Assembly (NCBI GenBank): GCA_037349315.1
Contig: JBAIAC010000003.1
Coordinates: 8,556,501-8,620,500 of the forward strand
Length of the DNA stretch: 64,000 nucleotides
Source of the DNA: Chelydra serpentina
Lineage: Eukaryota; Chordata; Testudines; Chelydridae
Direction of reading: 5' to 3'
The position numbers and the translations under genes were made by a program. Below are positions 34,186 to 45,246 of this stretch, in pieces. The notes under the pieces were generated by a model. That model was not told the origin of the DNA. It worked only from the letters and a program-made list of their open reading frames with translations, and did no database searches. Position 1 is the first letter of the stretch. The number at the start of each line of letters is the position of its first letter.

Positions 34186-35327
34186 TGTTTGTTCATGTGC
34201 ATGAATGGGGAAGACTTTTCATCACTGGATGTTTTCTTCAATTTGCTCTTATTTTACTTCAGCCTGCAAACAACAGTTCATTGTTGTCCAACAGTTAGTA
34301 AGGCCAGTTCCATTAGGAACATCAGAAAAGCCACTGGAGATATGAGAATCCTAAAACATAAAGAACCAGGTTGGGATTTTCAAAGCTGCCTATGGGATTT
34401 GGATGAATCTCCCTTACAATTAATAGAAAATCTGGCCCCAGTTGTGGGGATTGACACTGGGAAATATGGCCCATGAATCCTTCTGAAAAGGTGTGTGTCA
34501 AATCTCCTGGGCTGCTTTGAAAATTTCAACCCAGATGCCTTCTAGATGTTCACCAATTCCTAAAACCTTGCATCAGAGAGAGAAAGTTATGTATATATAA
34601 AAATATTAAAAGTGTCCTAGAATGCTGGATGTTTTAAATTACTGCCACCAGAAATCTTCCTTTACTTTAATATAAGGTCACAACCAGGGACCATGAAGAA
34701 GCAGCAGGAAACAGTATAATCCATCATGAAATACCAGTCAAGATACTGTACATTCTGTTCTAATCGCCATTGCGTGCTTAGTACTGTAAAGCGCCTACTA
34801 CTGCCCACTCCCTGGTTTCCATTTTTTCCATACTGTCATTCTCCAGCTCCCTCTTAGTCCATCTACAGCACAATACTTATTTAGGCTCTTGATTTAGATA
34901 TTTGCATCAATATTCTAGACACATTTGGCTCATACTCTCCTCAGCTTCAGCCCATTTATGTCCCGATCCAGCAAAGCACATAAGCAGAGGCTTATCTTGA
35001 AGCATGTGAGCAGTCCCAGTGACTTGGGCGAGAAGTCAACTGACTTGGGAACTACTCATGTACAGAGCACAGGTTTACTTGAGTCCACATTCTAGACAAT
35101 AGTTTCCACGGCCATATTTATGGTCCTTACAAGTGTCACGTTGCTCCTGTACTTGAATTGAGACAGGCTTACATGACCGTACCTCTCTGTGAGCTGCTTA
35201 TCAGTCTAGACAATGGTTGCTGTTGGCAGAGGAGCACTGGATAACTCTAGAATTCTACATATGAAACATGGAGGAAAATTGTTCTCCCTCTCTCTCACAT
35301 GCCCTCTACTTCTTCTTCTCCTCGCAT
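34186..35327. other. Unique DNA
   Basis: Nothing recognised. Confidence 0.4.
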
Positions 35328-35643
35328 AGGCGCCGACTTCGTGGGTGCTCTGGGGCTGGAGCACCCACGGGGAAAAATTGGTGGGTGCTCTGCACCCACT
35401 GGCAGCTCCCTGCCATCCCCGGGACCCGCGGCCAGCTCCCCGCCAACCCCGGGGCCCGCCGCCATCTTACCTTAGCACCGGGAGACGTTGCGGGCCCCCG
35501 CCTCCGACGCTGGGCGACGTTGCGTCGGGGGCGGGGCCCCACAACGTCACCTGGCGTCGGGGGCGGGGCCCGGCGTCGGGAGCGGGGCCCCGCCCCCGAC
35601 GCTGGGCGTGAGCTCCCACCGGCGCCAGAGAAAGTCGGCGCCT
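35328..35643 (+). mobile_element. CpG-rich TIR element, copy 1
   Basis: Ends AGGCGCCGACTT and its complement AAGTCGGCGCCT. Inside the left end is a hairpin (GTGGGTGCTC / GAGCACCCAC). The body has repeated GTCGGGGGCGGGGCCC-like units in both orientations. Copies on the other strand at 42741 and 45247. The GC content produces long overlapping open frames on both strands, none credible. Superfamily unknown; no clear duplication. Confidence 0.75.
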
Positions 35644-35906
35644 GTGTCTCCTCGTGCAACTGATGGTGACAAGCACAACTCTTAGGTGACCCCAAGTATC
35701 CAAAAGCACCACCCCTTGCCCAGGCAGCAGCAGCTGGTCATTCCCATTCTGCAGGCAGGAGATCCCTGGTTTACAAGCACCCCAGCCAAATACATAGGGG
35801 TAGCAGGTTCTGTCGGCGAATGGGAGGAGGGGAAGGTATGACTTAGGTTTGCATGTTATAAGCTAAGAGTTCTAGTCCTCCTTTGGCCACAGGAGACCTT
35901 GTGAAA
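35644..35906. other. Unique DNA
   Basis: Nothing recognised. Confidence 0.35.
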
Positions 35907-36161
35907 CTACCTGTAGCGAGGCGGTCTGGTCCACAGCCGCCCCGGAGAGGGATGAGCCTCCCTGGACACCAAAGTGGGCGGAGCCAGAGAATCCTGGCCC
36001 CGCCCCTCAAAGGTCAAGGCGCAGGACAGGATGTACAAAAGCCGGTCCTCAGACCTCAGTTGAGCCCCAGCCATCGGAGAGGCCGGATGCCTGTGGTGCA
36101 GCTCCCTGCTGGGAGGCCACGGCGACCGGCAGCCGACCCGAGGACTGGCCTGACCAGCCAA

Positions 36162-36300
36162 GCCTGCCACTCGCCGGTTACCCCGAGGAGCCGCCAGGCC
36201 TGCCGCTCGCCGGTTACCCCGAGGAGCCGCCAGGCCTGCCGCTCGCCGGTTACCCCGAGGAGCTGCCAGGCCTGCCACTCACCGGTTACCCCGAGGTGCC
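36162..36300 (+). repeat. Tandem repeat, 36-bp unit, about 3.9 copies
   Basis: Units start at 36162, 36198, 36234 and 36270 (the last partial), each beginning GCCTGCC and containing CGGTTACCCCGAGG. The period is a multiple of three, so reading frames through it stay open; one spells repeats of LAGYPEE. It is part of the LTR and not adjacent to any protein I recognise. Confidence 0.9.
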
Positions 36301-36679
36301 CATGGTATGTGACCTCTTGGAGGACGCCACCCTGACCCAGGTATCCGTAGAGGGGGAGGTTGGAAGCAGCCTGGGGGCAGCCGACCCTAGTCTGGCTGCA
36401 GCACTTCCGGAGCCGATGTCAGTGTGTTGCGGCCAGGATCCCCACTGACACAGCGGCGGGTCCTTTGCCGCTGTTAAGGCCCCGGGCTGGGACGCAGTGG
36501 AGTGGGTGGGCCTGCGTCCCCCCTGCCACCCAATGTGCGGGTGGCCGTCTCCCCTTCTCCCAGGTCCTCCAGAGCCAGGACCTGGGCTGCCACAACCACT
36601 ACTGATTGCTCAGCCCCTGCCTGAGGGCCTGAGCTCTGACGGTTTGTTGCCCCCCCCTGCCCTAGGCCTGGGCCTCTTA

Positions 36680-36975
36680 GCCCTGGGCTACACTAGAGGG
36701 GGGGGTCGATCTACGATACGTAACTTCAGCTACGTGAATAACGTAGCTGAAGTCGGTGTATCGTAATCGACTTACCTGGCCGTGAGAACGGCGGCGAGTC
36801 GATCGCTGCCGCTCCCCTGTTGACTCCGCTTCTGCCTTTCACCGAGGTGGATTTCCAGAGTCGACGAGGAGCGCGTTCGGGGATCGATTAATTGCGTCTA
36901 AACGAGACGTGATAAATCGATCCCCGATAGATCGATTGCTCCCCACCGATCCGGCGGGTTAGTGAAGACAAGCCC
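36680..36975 (-). mobile_element. PIF/Harbinger-like MITE, copy 4, TTA duplication
   Basis: Complement orientation to copy 1 (GCCCTGGGCTACACTA on the left; TAGTGAAGACAAGCCC on the right). Exact TTA at 36677-36679 and 36976-36978. The host LTR tandem unit reads through correctly without the element, which proves the boundaries. A 3-bp TTA duplication is the PIF/Harbinger signature. Confidence 0.9.
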
Positions 36976-37380
36976 TTAATGAACTACTGTTTGCTCAGCC
37001 CCTGCCTGAGGGCCTGAGGCCCGACTGTTTGTTGCCCCTGCCTGACCTAGGGCCTGGGCTTACCGCTTGAACTATTACTCAGCCCTGCCTGAGGGCCTGA
37101 GCCATGACTGGTTGGTGCCCGCCCTGACCCAGGGCCTGGGTTTTGTACTATTGAACTGCGGCTCAGCCCCTGCCTGAGGGCCTGAGCCATTGAGTGTTGT
37201 CACCCACCCTGACCCAGGGTCTGGGCTTGCTGACAACGGACTGTTTGCTCGGCCCCTCTCTAGGAGGTCCTGAGCTGCTGACTTCTGCACAACCAAGCTA
37301 ATTCCCCGACACCTGACTGAACTAGCGAGGCGGTCTGGTCCCCAGCCACCCCGGAGGAGGGCTGAAACGCCTACACTACC

Positions 37381-38231
37381 ATTTCTGTAAAATGGGAGGG
37401 AGGCGCTGATATTGCTTCCCTCCTAGAGTGGGGTTGTGTGGCCTCGCTCAGTAAAATGGGTTGCAAATAACACAGGATTAGTAGAAGAGTTGAGAGCACA
37501 ACTCATAGGCTCCTAATGCACCTTCTGCTAAGTCAAAGTCTCTTTTGATTGGAAAATAAGATGGGGGAGGATCTGTTTTATGTGTGTCCTGTCCAATGGT
37601 TTGGTTCTCTGTGTCTGCTTCAGCCTAATGCAGGAGATCAGTGGACCCTGAAAGCATGCCCAGTGCAGAAGGAAAGTCTAGAAATTAAGGAGCAAAGCTC
37701 TAGCAATAGCAATTTTCAGGGGGACAATCAAACCCACCTCTCGAACCCCACTGCTGGGAACTACTGAGTACTGAGCACTTTTGCAGATCTGCCCGTATAT
37801 TAATAATGCCATGTACCATGTGTTTTGTGATATACTTGCATGAAAGCTGTCCTATAGCAATAACATTTATTATTTGATTACCTGATTTTAGGATTATGCT
37901 GTCTTCAAGGTTGTTAACATGCAGCATGAACAAATACTGCGTGAATAATGATGGCTGATCTTCCTGTTTTGTTGATTTCTTTTATTGACACCTTTTATTT
38001 CCTACCTTCAAACACATTATACATCTATTTCAACAGGCCTCTCCTCCACACCCCGCTTTCTGTCTTAGTAGGTCAATCAGTTGTGTGTAACAGTACTGAC
38101 TGTTTCTCGCATCTTCAGATAGAAGAAATAATCTATCTCACTCTTGTCTAGTAATCCTGCAACACGCTTAAAGAATTCAACCACACATATTGGACTGGAT
38201 CTTCCTCACATATTTTTTCCTCTTGATAAAC
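37381..38231. other. Unique AT-rich DNA
   Basis: Nothing recognised. Confidence 0.4.
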
Positions 38232-38455
38232 CAGGGGTAGGCAAACTGCCAGCTGATTTAATCCAGCCCACAAGCTCCTGCCGGGGAGCGGGGTCTGGGG
38301 CTTGCCCCACTCCCACGCTCCAGTGCGGCTCCCAGAGACAGCGGCATGTCCACCCTCTAGCTCCTACGTTTAGGGGCAGCCCAGGGGCTCTGCGCACTGC
38401 CCCTATCCAGCGTGCCACCCTTGCAGCTCCCATTGGCCGGGAACTGGGGTTTCTT
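38232..38455 (+). mobile_element. hAT-type element fragment (one end)
   Basis: Begins CAGGGGTAGGCAAACTG, a hAT-style terminus, followed by a GC-rich interior with CCTGCCGGGGAGCGGGG and CAGCTCCCATTGGCCGGGAAC. The other terminus is missing. Confidence 0.55.
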
Positions 38456-39397
38456 TTTATTCTAAGAAGATTATAAAATATTGCTCTCACTAGTGTAAAA
38501 TAGTGCTGTGAGATGTTTATTTGGAGCATCTCTGATGACTTTGGGGCTAAATTCTGCCCTCATTTATACCCGTGCAACTCTATGTGGTTGCATGAGTTCA
38601 ACAGCGAACAGAGTCTGGCCCACTGACTCCCTCACATATGCTTATATTTCACTCCAGCCATCTCTCCCAATCTTTTGTAATCTGCTTTATAATTGGATTC
38701 AAATGTATCTTTAATTACATTGGCTAATTTCAGTTCCTAAGTAAATAGACCACATTTTTGGGTACTCACTTAAGATTCCAGGAGACAAACAGGGCTGAAG
38801 GGCAAAATCTAGAAAGCAATATCACTACAGACTTGGACTCATTAATTTTGTGCAGTGATAACTTTGTACTTTGAGAGCAATATTCATTATCGGTGGGAGG
38901 GGAAGCATCGTCCTTAATTAACAGTAAGACATCACCATCAGCATAAAGTCACCATTTAATGTTCTATCTACAGCATCAGTGTGATTGTGTTGTTGTTTCC
39001 AGTTTAGATGAAGATAATACTCTGGTTGTCTGACTGTCACTGCCACCACTACGTGAGAATGACCACATTTTCAAAAGAGCTCAGCATTACCCAGCAGCTC
39101 TCATTTTAGACACCCCAGCAATGGCTGGATTTTCCAAAGAGCCCTGGACCTGTTTAGATGGATGAATGGAAGCAGCGCTCTTTCTAAAACTCAGCTCCAA
39201 CTGGGGCTGCTGAGCACTTGTGAGAACGTGACTGGTTCTTTGGGAATACCAAAGTGTTATGCAAATGGCAACATGGATTGTTCAACAGTGCTATGTGAAA
39301 AGCTTGCTTGTAACCCTCTACATGGCATTCCCCCAACTTTGCCCCTTCTAAAAAGCCATTAAGTATCATTTTCCAGTCATTACTTTAGAGAGTATGG
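38456..39397. other. Unique DNA with a small palindromic relic at 39060-39145
   Basis: No gene recognised. The relic has ATTTTCAAAAGAGCTCAGCA and GCTGGATTTTCC words. Confidence 0.4.
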
Positions 39398-39555
39398 GTA
39401 GGGTTTTCAGAAGCACTCACTATTGGCCTAACTCTACTCCAAGTGAAGTCCATGGCTTTGGCCTAACTCTGCTCCCAGAGAAGACAATGGAAAAGCTCTC
39501 ATTGATTTTAATGGGAGCAGAGTTGAGGCCAATACTGAGGTGTTTTTGAAATGTT
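39398..39555. mobile_element. Old palindromic MITE (family 'AAAGCACTCA'), copy 3
   Basis: GGGTTTTCAGAAGCACTCAC at the left; the complement-like GGCCAATACTGAGGTGTTTTTG at the right. The middle duplicates GGCCTAACTCTGCTCC and its complement GGAGCAGAGTTGAGGCC. Confidence 0.65.
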
Positions 39556-39782
39556 CACTCTACTAACGCAGCACAGAGAGGTTATTCCAGTGGCAATTTC
39601 TGCTTTGACTGCACCGTAGCCATTGCATTGATGGTCCTACCACACCTACCAATGGAGCCCCTCAGAGGCTACCCATGGGCTGCTGCTTAATTTGCCCAGA
39701 ACTGCCCCCCTGACTGTGCATCAGACAGGCCTGTAGGATTACACACAGAAGGCAGCACATATGCTCCAGGCCTGGAAGTGGG

Positions 39783-39945
39783 TCATAGAATCATAGAATA
39801 TCAGGGTTGGAAGGGACCTTAGGAGGTCATCAAGTCCAACCCCCTGCTCAAAGCAGGACCAATCCCCAATTTTTGCCCCAGATCCCAAAATGGCCCCCTC
39901 AAGGATTGAACTCACAACCCTGAGCTATCCCTCCCCCTGATTGAC
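39783..39945 (-). repeat. tRNA-derived SINE with CR1 tail, copy 2 (deleted A box)
   Basis: From the complement of the tail (ATAGAATCATAGAATATCAG) to the complement of the B box (GGATTGAACTCACAACCC). The sequence between B and A boxes (about 25 bp) is deleted, so the A box is joined directly to the B box. It could not be transcribed normally by RNA polymerase III. Confidence 0.9.
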
Positions 39946-40235
39946 AATCTGCCATGGGGTAGGCTTGGGAGGCACAAGAGGATCATCAGGCCTAAGATCT
40001 CTATTGTGGCTATTGGGGTGAGAGGGAAGAGAAAACAGCAGCTCTACTGACCCCTCCCTGCATGAGTGGTTCCAGGTCCTCATCCAAAAACAGAGCATGT
40101 ATAGAGAATAGATGGATAGATTTCATTTTCCCTGTCCCACAAGTGGCTCCGCACTGTGCTCCCTCAGAGGGGTAATGCAGAATCTCTGCACTACCTAATT
40201 CCCATGTAAGCAGGGCTCAGAATTTGCCCTCAACT

Positions 40236-41330
40236 CTTAAGAAGATCAGAATGGCCATACTGGGTCAGACCAATGGTCCATCTAGCCCAGTATCCTGTCT
40301 TCTGACAGTGGCCACTCCCAGCTGCTTCGAAGGCAATGAACAGAACAGGACAATTATCAAGTGATCCATCTCCTGTCATCTAGTCCCAGCTTCTGGCACT
40401 CAGAGGCTAGGGGCAACCAGAGCATGGGGTTGCGTCACTGACCATCTTGGAAAATATCCATTGATGGACCTATCTTCCATGAACTTATTAGTTCTTTTTT
40501 TGAACCCCATTGTAGTTTTGGCCTTCACAACATCCCCTGGCAACGAGTTCCACAGCTTGACTGTGTGTTGTGAAGAAGTACTTTCTTTTGTTTTAAACCT
40601 CCTGCCTATTAATTTCATTGGCGGATTTGTTCTTGTGTTAGGTGAAGGGTAAATAACACTTCCTTATTCACTTTCTCCACAACATTCATATCCCCCTTTA
40701 GTTGTCTCTTTTCCAAGATGAATAGTCCAAGTCTTATTAATCTCTCCTCATATGGAAGCTGTACCATTCCCCATCATTTTGTTACCTTTCTCTGTACCTA
40801 TTCCATTTCTAATAGGTATTATTTGAGATGGGGCGACCAGAATTGCACACAGTATCCAAGGGGCATACCATGGATTTAGATAGTGACATTATGACATTTA
40901 CTGTCTTATTATCTATCCCTTTCCTAATGGTTCCTAACATTGTTGGCTTTTTTGACTGCCGCTGTGCATTTAGCAGATGGTTTCAGAGAATTATCCACAA
41001 TGACTCCAAGATCTCTTTCTTGTGATGACTAATTTAGACCCCATCATTTTGCATGTACAGCTGAGATTGTTTTCCAATTTACATTACTTTGCATTTATCA
41101 AAGTTGAATTTCATTTACCATTTTTCTGCCCAGTCACCCAGTTTTGTGAGATCCCTTTGTAACTCTTCGCAATCTGCTTTGGACGTATCTTGAGTAATTT
41201 TGTATCATTTGCATTCGTCACCTCACTGTTTACCCCTTTTTTCCAGATCATTTATGAATATGTTGAACAGCACTGGTCCCAGTGCTCTTCTGAAGAGGAG
41301 CACCACATTATTGGTCTGCATGATTTTGGG
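40236..41330 (-). mobile_element. CR1 LINE fragment, RT to 3' UTR (divergent subfamily)
   Basis: Minus-strand translation gives decayed CR1 ORF2: a region near 41200-41300 ([14 protein letters not shown], then NANDTKL in place of the FADDTKL catalytic box) and the C-terminus at 40400-40618 (FKTKESTSSQHTVKLWNSLP). The 3' tip on the plus strand reads GGCCATACTGGGTCAGACC. Many frameshifts. The plus-strand tip of the same subfamily is at 55866-56000. Confidence 0.88.
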
Positions 41331-42363
41331 GGAATTTAGTCTGAGTCTACGTATAGCCATGGGATAAGGCATTTTTTAGGGTGGTGGACTGGAATTTCTA
41401 TGTGTGTTTTTCAAAGGTCCAGGTTATGAGCTGTCTCAGACAAGGCTATGTTTGCCTCTCCTGTTTCTACAGGTGTCTTTTCATCCTGGACAATATAAGC
41501 CATTTTACTGGAATGAAAGGACTCTTGGGGCATCGGCTGCTGCACATTTGGCCAATCTGTAGTATTTAGTCTGGATTTATAAACTACTCTATGCAGTTTG
41601 AGATCTAAGATGTGATCATTGCTCCAGAAATGTGTTCTCTTAAACTGTTACAAAAGCCAGAGTGCTGTGAAAGTACAGGGGCTAGTCTTCATCTTGTATC
41701 CTAGACTATCTCCTAGAGTATTGTCTAGACTACACATTGTGTAGGCAGGATTTGTTCCTGTTTTAACTTGAGTTTCTTAATCACTAGTTAACTTGACTTG
41801 TTTCACATGTTTGTGAATGCTAGTCTGACGAACAAAACCTTTTGTTCCAAGACACAATCTTTTGTGGTATACTGGAGCTAAGTAAGTGCCCTGGGTTGAC
41901 CCCTAAGGTAAACTACTGTCATGTCTAGGAATAGGGGAGTATCCCTTTAAATAGTTTGCAAGCTGTCTATTTACACTCACCATGTTCTAAGATTTAGAAG
42001 GTGATGGGGTGGGGGGAGAACATGGGGTCATGTGCCCAGGGTCACATGCCCACACCCCCTCTCCCCTGATTTTTGCCAGGGTTTGCCAGCTGGGTTCCCT
42101 CCCTGTACGGCCACTCCTGGAGCTGGTGAGCTGTGGCTGTGGGGAGAGGCAGCAGCAAACAGTTGGCAGCTGCAGGGAGAGGCTGCTGAGGGTAAGGGGG
42201 ACACACTGTTGGGGGGGGGGACCTTCAAATTTTGCACCCCACTATCAGCAGGTACTAGTCATATCTGGTGTATATGCTGCCAGGTCTTGCATGTTATCTA
42301 TAAAAAATCAGTAAAAATGGTTACTGGGTCTCACTGCATCTGTGCAGTTCCTTCATATTCAGT
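41331..42363. other. Unique DNA with a G/C-rich patch near 42000-42240
   Basis: The patch contains G-runs and C-runs (GGTGGGGGGAG, CACCCCCTCTCCCC) and may be an unrecognised old repeat. No exon recognised. Confidence 0.35.
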
Positions 42364-42564
42364 AGAAGCGACAAAGGGTCCTGTGGCACCTTATAGACTA
42401 ACAGAGGTATTGAAGCATAAGCTTTCGTGGGTCAATACCCACTTCTTCGGATGCAAGCTGCACCCACGAAAGCTTATGCTTCAATACCTCTGTTAGTCTA
42501 TAAGGTGCCACAGGACCCTTTGTCGCTTCTACAGATCCAGACTAACACGGCTATCCCTCTGATA
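42364..42564 (+). mobile_element. Penelope-like element 3' end as an inverted dimer, copy 2
   Basis: The same palindromic sequence as 11397-11606, with the complete 3' terminus (CAGACTAACACGGC ... CCTCTGATA) on the right. The left arm is the inverted copy starting AGAAGCGACAAAGGG. A 13-bp duplication CTTCATATTCAGT lies at 42351-42363 and 42565-42577. The inner junction differs from copy 1, whereas the outer start of the inverted arm is the same. Confidence 0.72.
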
Positions 42565-42740
42565 CTTCATATTCAGTGTGTTGTATAACGAGCAAAAGAA
42601 ACAACAACTACAAACATTTGTCCTGGAACAAACCCTTTTACGGAGCACCTAGCCTTGCATTCACAAACGAGTTAGCTACCTCAAGTTCACTAGCAATCAA
42701 TTAACTCTAGTTAAAAAGAGAAGCAAAACCTTGTTAGCAC

Positions 42741-43062
42741 AGGCGCCGACTTCCTGTGGCGCCGGTGGGAGCTCACGCCCAGCGTCGGGGGCGGGGCCCC
42801 GCCCCTGACGCCGGGCCCCGCCCCCGACGCCGGGTGACGTTGCAGGGCCCCGCCCCCGACGCCGACGCAACGTCGCCCAGCGTCGGGGGCGGGGCCCCGC
42901 AACGTCTCCCGGTGCTAAGGTAAGATGGCGGCGGGCCCCGGGGTTGGCGGGGAGCTGGCCGCGGGTCCCGGGGTGGGCGGGGAGCTGCCGGTGGGTGCGG
43001 AGCACCCACCAATTTTTCTCCATGGGTGCTCCAGCCCCGGAGCACCCACGAAGTCGGTGGCT
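42741..43062 (-). mobile_element. CpG-rich TIR element, copy 2
   Basis: Ends AGGCGCCGACTT and AAGTCGGTGGCT; opposite orientation to copy 1, with the GAGCACCCACGAAGTC block on the right. Contains the same GTCGGGGGCGGGGCC units. Confidence 0.75.
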
Positions 43063-43118
43063 ATGCTTGTTAGGTCAGATTCACATAGCAGAGCTGGGTT
43101 AGGCACATTAAACAAGCA

Positions 43119-43357
43119 CAGTAGAACCTCAAAGATACGAACACCAGAGTTATAAACTGACTGGTCAACTGGACACCAAGTGAAACCTGAAGTAACCAAT
43201 CAGGCAGCAGAAGAGATTAAAAAAAAAAAGTACTGTACTGTTCCTGTATTGCAGGCCAAGGCAGCCAGAGAGAGCAGAGCAGGAGCAGCACTGGAGTGCG
43301 CGTGTGCGTACCGACAAGCTCCATTCCTGAGGTGTCCATAACGCCGAGGTTCTGCCG
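43119..43357 (+). mobile_element. Tigger/pogo-like MITE
   Basis: Left end CAGTAGAACCTCAAAGATAC and right end GGTGTCCATAACGCCGAGG (diverged complement). The AT-rich middle has an A-run at 43219-43229. The TA duplication is not preserved. Related in style to vertebrate pogo-derived elements. Confidence 0.6.
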
Positions 43358-44179
43358 CCGCTGGATTTTCAAGTGCTCAGTGCCAGCATAGGCACAGGCA
43401 GTTAAGTGATATAGCCAGATTTCCATAGGTGCTCAGTACCCAGCAAACCCCACTGAGAGCAGTGACAGCTGTTGGGTGCTGAGGTTGTTTGAAGATCTAG
43501 CCCTACAAGTGTAGAAAAAAAATGTGTGATCAGCAAGGAGGGGTTTGACTATCTCGGCCATATTTTCCTGGAGGTCTTGGAGTTTAAACAGGACACAGTC
43601 CCATTTACAGTCATTCTCCCCAGCCAGAGGACAACCACTATTGATTTTTGTTACAGTGATGTGATCCAAATCCATGGCTTAGGCCAATGAAAACCAGATA
43701 CATGCTAATTTACTCTTCCGCTAATTTACTCTTCCACTAATTTGTGTATAGAGGGCCTGATCCAAAACCCACTTAAGTGAAGGAGAACCTTTCCATTGGC
43801 TTCAGCTCAGACTCATAGTGAACTAGTTTCTTTTAGCACAGAGCATGCTTTGCAGTTTGGCTAAAGGTGACTTTGTTGAATTGCACACACATATTTGTGT
43901 CAGCAAATCTGTGCACATTTCAAAAAACCATCAGAATCTCCATGTGCAATTTTTGTAGTTTGAAAGTATATTGAAAAACAAATGAAACTGAAATGTTTAT
44001 TTTCAAAAGAAAATATGTGCATCTGTAATCTATTTTTGCAACAGCACTGAGCCACTCTATTTGCATGAAATGCATATTTATGCTTGTTGTACATATTCTG
44101 TACATGCAATTGTTTTTTTTTTTACTTGTAAAACTTTGCTTGATGATGGAGTACAAATAATACAGGTGCAACTTTGCAA
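43358..44179. other. Unique DNA
   Basis: A 17-bp word (GCTAATTTACTCTTCC) is repeated in tandem at 43706-43742. Otherwise nothing recognised. Confidence 0.4.
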
Positions 44180-44360
44180 GAGCAGGGATAGCTCAATGGT
44201 TTGAGCATTGGCCTGCTAAACCCAGGGTTGTGAGTTCAATCCTTGAGGGGGCCATTTAGGGATCTGGGGCAAAAATTGGGGATTGGTCCTGCTTTGAGCA
44301 GGGGGTTGGACTAGATTACTTCCTAAGGTCCCGTCTGACCCTGATATTTTATGATTCTAT
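44180..44360 (+). repeat. tRNA-derived SINE with CR1 tail, copy 3
   Basis: A box TAGCTCAATGG (44189-44199) and B box GGTTGTGAGTTCAATCC (about 44226-44242), linker GGGGCAAAAATTGGGG, then the CR1-like tail ending ATGATTCTAT. Complete structure; a few changes from copy 1. Confidence 0.93.
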
Positions 44361-44588
44361 TGCTAACTCTCAATGGGGAATACTAGCTCATGCAAGTAGC
44401 CTCACCAGTTTCAATACAACTATGTCCGTGAAAAATTGCTCAGCATGCATTAAGGCTGTACAATCTGGCATCAAAGTCGGTACAGATGTGGTTTTAGATG
44501 CATTCTTAAGGGCACTATTTTTAACATTTTGGTCAAGATAGTCAACAATAGGACACTACAGATAAATGAATAGAGATGGCTATTTGAA
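44361..44588. other. Unique DNA
   Basis: Nothing recognised. Confidence 0.35.
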
Positions 44589-45133
44589 GGGTCTGTCTTC
44601 ATTGCAGAGTTAACTCAGGCTCTTACCTGGGTGTTGCCCCAACCCTCTTCCTGTCCACCCACAAACCCTCTCATCCCAATTTGGTGGTGTGTTAAACCCA
44701 GGCTAGCTGGGGATGGGGTTAGAGCATAGGTTCTGCTTTCACCTGGGCTGGAACCTACCCACTTTGCAGTGAGGATGCAGGCTAAATCATTTGAATGCTG
44801 ATAGTCCTCCAATACTTTCCCACAATTCCCCCCAATGCCCAGAGGGACAGACAAGTTCTCCCCCCATTCACTGGGAAGGAATCAGAGTGGCTCAGCCTAC
44901 TGCAGGACAAAGGATCATGGGATATGCTCCCAGAAGTCCTCGCAACACACATAGAAAGTGTATAGCACCAATGAGAACACAGTAACTCGGGTAGGACGGT
45001 GCAGTGTGGCTGCTCACACCTGGGTCAGGCCAACCTAGGTGCTCAGCCTGTTGGGATCCTGGAAATGAGTAGGCGCTAGGTGCTCAGACTGAGGGGCTGA
45101 ACACATGGGCTAACTCTGCAGTGAAGTCATACC
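44589..45133. mobile_element. TIR element (545 bp), non-autonomous
   Basis: Left end GGGTCTGTCTTCATTGCAG and the complement of CTGCAGTGAAGTCATACCC at the right form roughly 28-bp inverted repeats (GCAGAGTTAACTCA / TGGGCTAACTCTGC). A second inner pair (TACCTGGG...ACACCTGGGTC) suggests sub-terminal repeats. No transposase. Only one copy in the window; superfamily not determined. Confidence 0.65.
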
Positions 45134-45246
45134 CACAGTGGGTGGTAACATTCATCCTACAAAGGCACATGGCTGTAGCAGTCTAGCCCTCAAACTTTTC
45201 CCATTCCAGGTGCTAACAAGCATTGGCAAATGGATACATGAGACAG
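45134..45246. other. Unique spacer
   Basis: Nothing recognised. Confidence 0.3.

Larger units (their letters stand above)
35912..37375 (+). mobile_element. Solo LTR with internal tandem repeats, 5-bp TSD, carrying a MITE
   Basis: Begins TGTAGCGAGG and ends CGCCTACA, with a 5-bp duplication CTACC at 35907-35911 and 37376-37380. A 19-bp terminal word TAGCGAGGCGGTCTGGTCC occurs near both ends (35914 and 37323), an internal duplication. Two tandem arrays lie inside: four 36-bp units (36162-36300) and about five units of 85-90 bp (36604-37280, word CTCAGCCCCTGCCTGAGGGC). The second array is interrupted by the MITE at 36680-36975. CpG-rich first half. Without the MITE the LTR is about 1.17 kb. No retroviral genes flank it. 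Confidence 0.85.

Noticed and set aside
35268..35712. Several overlapping open frames on both strands
   Set aside because: They result from the GC-rich TIR element, where stop codons are rare. The same happens at 42697-43045 and 45262-45556.
36162..36300. CRISPR-like array
   Set aside because: Units are directly adjacent without unique spacers; it is a simple tandem repeat within an LTR in a vertebrate genome.
35328..36300. CpG-island promoter of a host gene
   Set aside because: The CpG content is explained by a repeat element and by the CpG-rich half of an LTR. No exon or transcript start is visible.
42009..42496. 154-codon open frame
   Set aside because: Its second half is the Penelope-type 3' end (reads HPRKLMLQYLC), its first half is a GC-rich patch, and there is no gene evidence.
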